Shown here: positions 39,829 through 43,279 of the stretch, one piece after another | Numbering within the stretch: the first letter of the stretch is position 1 | Layout: every line of letters starts with the position of its first letter | NCBI GenBank assembly: GCA_037147235.1 | Contig: JBAWVO010000014.1 | Span: 1 to 43,279, forward strand | Reading direction: 5' to 3' | DNA: 43,279 nucleotides | From: JANXQG01 sp037147235 | GTDB taxonomy: Bacteria > Planctomycetota > Planctomycetia > Pirellulales > Thermoguttaceae | The notes under the pieces: model-generated | Told to the model about the DNA's origin: nothing | The model's input: only the letters and a program-made list of their open reading frames with translations | Database searches by the model: none | Position numbers and translations under genes: made by a program

Positions 39829-42800
39829 CGGTTCTCCTGCAAATTCTTCAAGGCCTGATTCACGCCGGGAAAGGCTTCCTTGCGGATGTCGGGATCCCGC
39901 AAGTTGCCGCCGACGCGAATCTGCATGATTTGTTGACTTGCTCCCGTAAAAAAGTTATGAAGCACGGGCACGCCGGAGTCGGCACGGCCGACGGTTGCCG
40001 CCAACACCATCTGCGTGTCTCCCTGAAAGTTCATCTCGCCCTTGCCCGACAGGTTGATGGCGTCGCCATGAAAGTCTAGCTTGTCAAAATAGACATGGTC
40101 GCCCTCGATGTGGAAATCGATGTCGCTTTCGGTGAATGCGTTGGGGTCGGGTGCATGGATGCTGAGAATCTTGAGCATGGAAATCATCACCGGCAGCTCG
40201 TAGATGTTGGCATTGCGGAGTTGCAAGCGGCCTTGGCCGCCCATGGCGGCGCGGTTGTGGCCGAATCCATGGAGTTCCGCGCTGCCGCTGATCCGTCCGC
40301 GCAGATTGCGGTTGTTACCGGCCAGTTCGCGGGCGCACGTGGCGAGATCGGCGGAGTCGAGGGTTGCTCGAAGACTATAGCGCGGCTGCGAAGCGATCGA
40401 GGCCCAGCCGTCGCCGTAGATGGTGCCACCAAAGATTTTGGCAGTCACGGATCGCAGTGCGGCCTGCGGCTGGCCACGCGGCAGGAGGCGGTTGTCGCGA
40501 CGTGCGACCCACGAGCCAAACATCGCCTCCTGGTCATCGATCCAGAACGGCCCGAGTACTTGCGTGAACTGGCGGTCTCGGCAGGTCATGGAATCGAGGG
40601 CCAACTCGCCACGCATCTGGAACTTGGTTCCATCGGATAAGCCGGTAAGATTGACGTTGCCGTAAATGTTTTCCAGCCGCACACCACAATCGACGCCCAC
40701 CTGGTTCAGTCCCACTTTCAGGTTCCATTGCGAAGTCATCGGCTCGGCCGGATTCGCGCCCCGCGCCAGAAGGATGCTCCCTTGCAGGCTCATGGGGCCC
40801 GTGGCGTTCAGTTCCCCCAAGCCCTTCTTGAGTTGTGGCGGCAGGGCCTGCATGAACTGCCGGTCCACCCGCAGGCGATCGACCGAAAGGCGATCGAGAC
40901 GAAGCTGCCAGCCGCCATCGGGCTGGAAACTGCCTATTCCATTGCATGCCATCTTCACGGGGCCATGCCACGCGCTAAACCGATCGAAGGTCACTCGCCC
41001 GCTGCCATAGGTGAAAACACCTTGCACATTCTCGACGCGGCAAGGGAAGTACAAAGGCTCCAGCGAACAGGTCTCGCTCCGCGGTTCGGCGCGAACCGTA
41101 AGGTCGAGCAGATTGAGTTGGTCGATGTAGCGGATGTTGGCCGTGAGGTCGATGATTCCACGCGGTTGAAGCAGAGCCCAAACTTGCCGCATCCCCGGTT
41201 GCAAGGCGTCGCGGAGTTCGCCCTCCAGCGGCACATTGGCCGCGCACAGCCGCAGCACCAGCTCGTTCCCCTGGGGTGTATGCGTGAGCGTGCCGTCGCC
41301 GGTCACGCGGCTCGTGCCGTTGGTGCCTTCCAGATTACGGATCCACCAGTTGCCATCAATCATCTCCATTTCACCCCGGACATTCGAGATGGCATAGGGA
41401 AAGCGATTATAGCGAAGCCAACAGCGTCCGGCGCGAAGCTGTAGATGCTGATGGATCGGCCCCTCGGCGATTTCGCGGACTAGCTCGTACTCGAAGCCAA
41501 TGGTTCCTTTCAGCTCCATCGAACGGGCCAGCGACTGGGGGTGTGGCGGCAGAGCCTTGAGCAGTTTCTCGTCGATGGGTAACTCATCGCTCTTGACCCG
41601 TAGCCAGCCCGTTGGTCCGTTCGTCGGATTGAGGATTTCGCCCACGATGTGGACTAACTGGTTCTCGCTGAACGTCGAGAGGTTCATTTGCAGGCGGTCG
41701 TCTTTCAGTTCCAGCAAGCCGTTGCCGTGTTCCAGGCGGTAGGGAAACTTGTGGTGGGCAAACGAGACGTTTTTGCACTCGACCCGCACCTGCGGTTGCC
41801 AGGCGAGACCGTCGAAACGGAGCTTGATTTTGGCATCGACCAGGCCCTCCGGCCGGAGCTTCTGCCACTCCTCCTGGAGCTTGCCGGGCAAAATCGCCAG
41901 AAGCTGCTCGTCCAGCGGTAACTGGTTGATCTCGGCCTCAACCGCTAGGGTACTCGATGGATTCAGGCTGCCACTGCATGTCAACGACAGGGTGGCCTGA
42001 TTGCTGCGGGCCTTGAGTTCCTGGATGGCAAAGCCCTGGTTATCGACATGGACCGTGGCGCGGATCTCGGTCAACGGATGGGGCAGTCGTGGGTGGTCGA
42101 TGCGACCGCGGGCCAACTGGCCGGTAATATCGAATTTCCACCGTTCCGGCGACGCCGGATCATAGCTGACCTTGAAAAGGGCCTCGGTTTGACCTCGCAA
42201 CGTGCCTAGCACCGAAAGATTGTGTCCAAAAGCATCCGGCAGTACGTTGCGCATCTCAGGAGAAATCTCCACGCCTTCGATCTTACCGGCGAGGTTCAGT
42301 TCAGGCCGGTCAAAATCGGCTTCACCATCGAAAATCACCTGGCGGAAATAGTCGCCGGTGGCCGTGCCCTGGATTCGCTCGCGGCGCGTGGTTTCCGCTT
42401 GGCCGTCCGCGCGCGCGATGGGTGAGAGCGTGAGGTTGACGTCGCGGAGGGTCAGGGTGCAAGCCGTCGCCTTCGTGGGATCGAAAATCTCGATCGTGCC
42501 ATTCTCGAAGCGGACCTCCGGCGACGCATTGCTGAGTCTCGGCAGCGGCAACAAGCGGGCTGCGCTCCAGGTGCCGTCCGGACGACGAGTCATCCGTAGC
42601 GTCGGCCGACGAACAATCACCTGAGTGGGCTTGAGTTGGCCGCTGCACAAATCGGACAGATCGGTTGGACAACCCAGGAAGCATTCGTCATAACTCAAAA
42701 GCTCGGCACCCGGTCCTTCCGCCTCGGGATCGATGATCGACAGCCCGCGGAGGGTAATCCCTTCGCCCTTCATCAGCACGGCCGAGCGGAGCTTGACCAC

Positions 42801-42965
42801 CAAGCCCGGGTATTGCTTGGCAAGCAGTCCCTCCACATGGCGGCGAATATCTTCATCCATGCGATGATAGAAATAGGGCACCAGAAGCGCGGCCCCGATC
42901 ACGCAGGCGATCAGGCCCCACTTGAACCAGAACCAACAGAAGTTGATCAGGCGCTTGGGGAGAAT
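39825..42965 (-). CDS. large AsmA-like envelope protein, start codon uncertain
   Basis: A protein of about 1046 residues anchored by one N-terminal helix (WFWFKWGLIACVIGAALLVP), with a long beta-rich periplasmic part of the AsmA/TamB-like kind (repeated patterns such as GEGITLRGLSIIDPEA, GKIEGVEISPEM, GRGRIDHPRLPHP; C-terminal AMGGQGRLQLRNANIYELPV typical of AsmA-C). Such proteins bridge membranes and carry lipids in Gram-negative bacteria (family knowledge). The frame is open to 43220, but that stretch is repeat DNA and a TTG there is an unlikely start. There is no ATG, GTG or TTG between it and the membrane helix; ATT at 42965 would give LPKRLINFCWFWFKWG after the first residue, the size expected. 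The end overlaps the small gene 39499-39828. Confidence 0.82.
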   Translation of the reverse strand: MLPKRLINFCWFWFKWGLIACVIGAALLVPYFYHRMDEDIRRHVEGLLAKQYPGLVVKLRSAVLMKGEGITLRGLSIIDPEAEGPGAELLSYDECFLGCPTDLSDLCSGQLKPTQVIVRRPTLRMTRRPDGTWSAARLLPLPRLSNASPEVRFENGTIEIFDPTKATACTLTLRDVNLTLSPIARADGQAETTRRERIQGTATGDYFRQVIFDGEADFDRPELNLAGKIEGVEISPEMRNVLPDAFGHNLSVLGTLRGQTEALFKVSYDPASPERWKFDITGQLARGRIDHPRLPHPLTEIRATVHVDNQGFAIQELKARSNQATLSLTCSGSLNPSSTLAVEAEINQLPLDEQLLAILPGKLQEEWQKLRPEGLVDAKIKLRFDGLAWQPQVRVECKNVSFAHHKFPYRLEHGNGLLELKDDRLQMNLSTFSENQLVHIVGEILNPTNGPTGWLRVKSDELPIDEKLLKALPPHPQSLARSMELKGTIGFEYELVREIAEGPIHQHLQLRAGRCWLRYNRFPYAISNVRGEMEMIDGNWWIRNLEGTNGTSRVTGDGTLTHTPQGNELVLRLCAANVPLEGELRDALQPGMRQVWALLQPRGIIDLTANIRYIDQLNLLDLTVRAEPRSETCSLEPLYFPCRVENVQGVFTYGSGRVTFDRFSAWHGPVKMACNGIGSFQPDGGWQLRLDRLSVDRLRVDRQFMQALPPQLKKGLGELNATGPMSLQGSILLARGANPAEPMTSQWNLKVGLNQVGVDCGVRLENIYGNVNLTGLSDGTKFQMRGELALDSMTCRDRQFTQVLGPFWIDDQEAMFGSWVARRDNRLLPRGQPQAALRSVTAKIFGGTIYGDGWASIASQPRYSLRATLDSADLATCARELAGNNRNLRGRISGSAELHGFGHNRAAMGGQGRLQLRNANIYELPVMISMLKILSIHAPDPNAFTESDIDFHIEGDHVYFDKLDFHGDAINLSGKGEMNFQGDTQMVLAATVGRADSGVPVLHNFFTGASQQIMQIRVGGNLRDPDIRKEAFPGVNQALKNLQENR

Positions 42966-43168
42966 AGCAGCAATTCCATTTGCTTTTATACAACATATCG
43001 GGACAAAATAAGGTGGGTATGATACTCGGGCAAAGGCGGGAAGGTCAAGGAGGAAATCAGGAGAACTGCTAAAGGAGGGGGCTTTTCGGTGCGGACGAAC
43101 GAAATTTACCGGAGATCCCGGCCAGAAAACAGGGTTCTGATCAACAAAATCATTCTTTTGCGCTCCCC

Positions 43169-43279
43169 CTGTCGTGGCCGGTCTCCCGACCGAGCCACGC
43201 CGCCGACCGAAGGTCTCCAATTATCGGGAGACCTTCGGTCGGGCGTTTCGGCGGGGTCAGGAGACCCGCGCCGAACCTG
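43169..43279 (-). repeat. dispersed repeat family D, copy 2 (inverted)
   Basis: Reverse complement of this stretch matches 22168-22276 over about 109 bases, including the stem CGACCGAAGGTCTCC / GGAGACCTTCGGTCG and the flank GGGTCTCCTGACCCCG. It may continue past the window end. It overlaps the open upstream part of the AsmA-like reading frame. Confidence 0.85.

Overview
The window reads as chromosome from a motile planctomycete, most likely near the Pirellulales. This is inferred from the gene set and not from a marker-gene comparison: moderately high GC, many lineage-type small hypothetical proteins, a 32-residue bL37-like ribosomal protein beside fabZ and trmB, a very long FliD, and intergenic spaces packed with dispersed palindromic repeats. 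Most of it is ordinary core genome; accessory material is concentrated at 11.4-12.9 kb, 24.2-25.4 kb and 31.2-33.8 kb.

Positions 437-11329 (+) hold a compact chemosensory operon: a soluble receptor with two signalling tips in one chain, a protein of three fused CheW domains, CheB, CheR, a HEAT-repeat protein, a CheY-like regulator, a large CheA with two histidine phosphotransfer domains, a 62-residue linker gene, a second receiver-only regulator and a small protein of unknown role. Many of these genes overlap by a few bases or are tightly spaced. No CheD, CheC or CheZ is visible. The doubled receptor and tripled coupling protein are the best candidate for an unusual system, because they fix array stoichiometry within single chains.

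Positions 11406-16170 carry two unrecognised minus-strand genes, rarA, an atypical HhH-GPD DNA glycosylase and a CPBP (CAAX-type) membrane protease. A sodium:solute symporter follows at 16342-18096. Two flagellar filament genes, fliS and fliD, lie on the minus strand (18206-22023), then a PAS/histidine kinase/receiver hybrid whose ATPase domain contains an in-frame 87-bp repeat element.

Positions 24184-25426 are a repeat graveyard with a decayed VapBC-like toxin-antitoxin pair. Metabolic genes follow: aroB, a secreted clan GH-D glycosidase (alpha-galactosidase-like) and pyruvate kinase. At 31424-32972 a 751-bp unit with two small genes is tandemly duplicated without visible change and ends in a 47-bp partial third copy. 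A HEPN/MNT toxin-antitoxin pair comes next.

The last 9 kb is minus-strand housekeeping: bL37-like, fabZ, trmB; a DUF374 acyltransferase with xseA; dapF; and a large AsmA-like envelope protein with no canonical start codon at the expected place, coupled to a small planctomycete-type protein. At least six repeat families occur in the window, and several copies touch stop codons.
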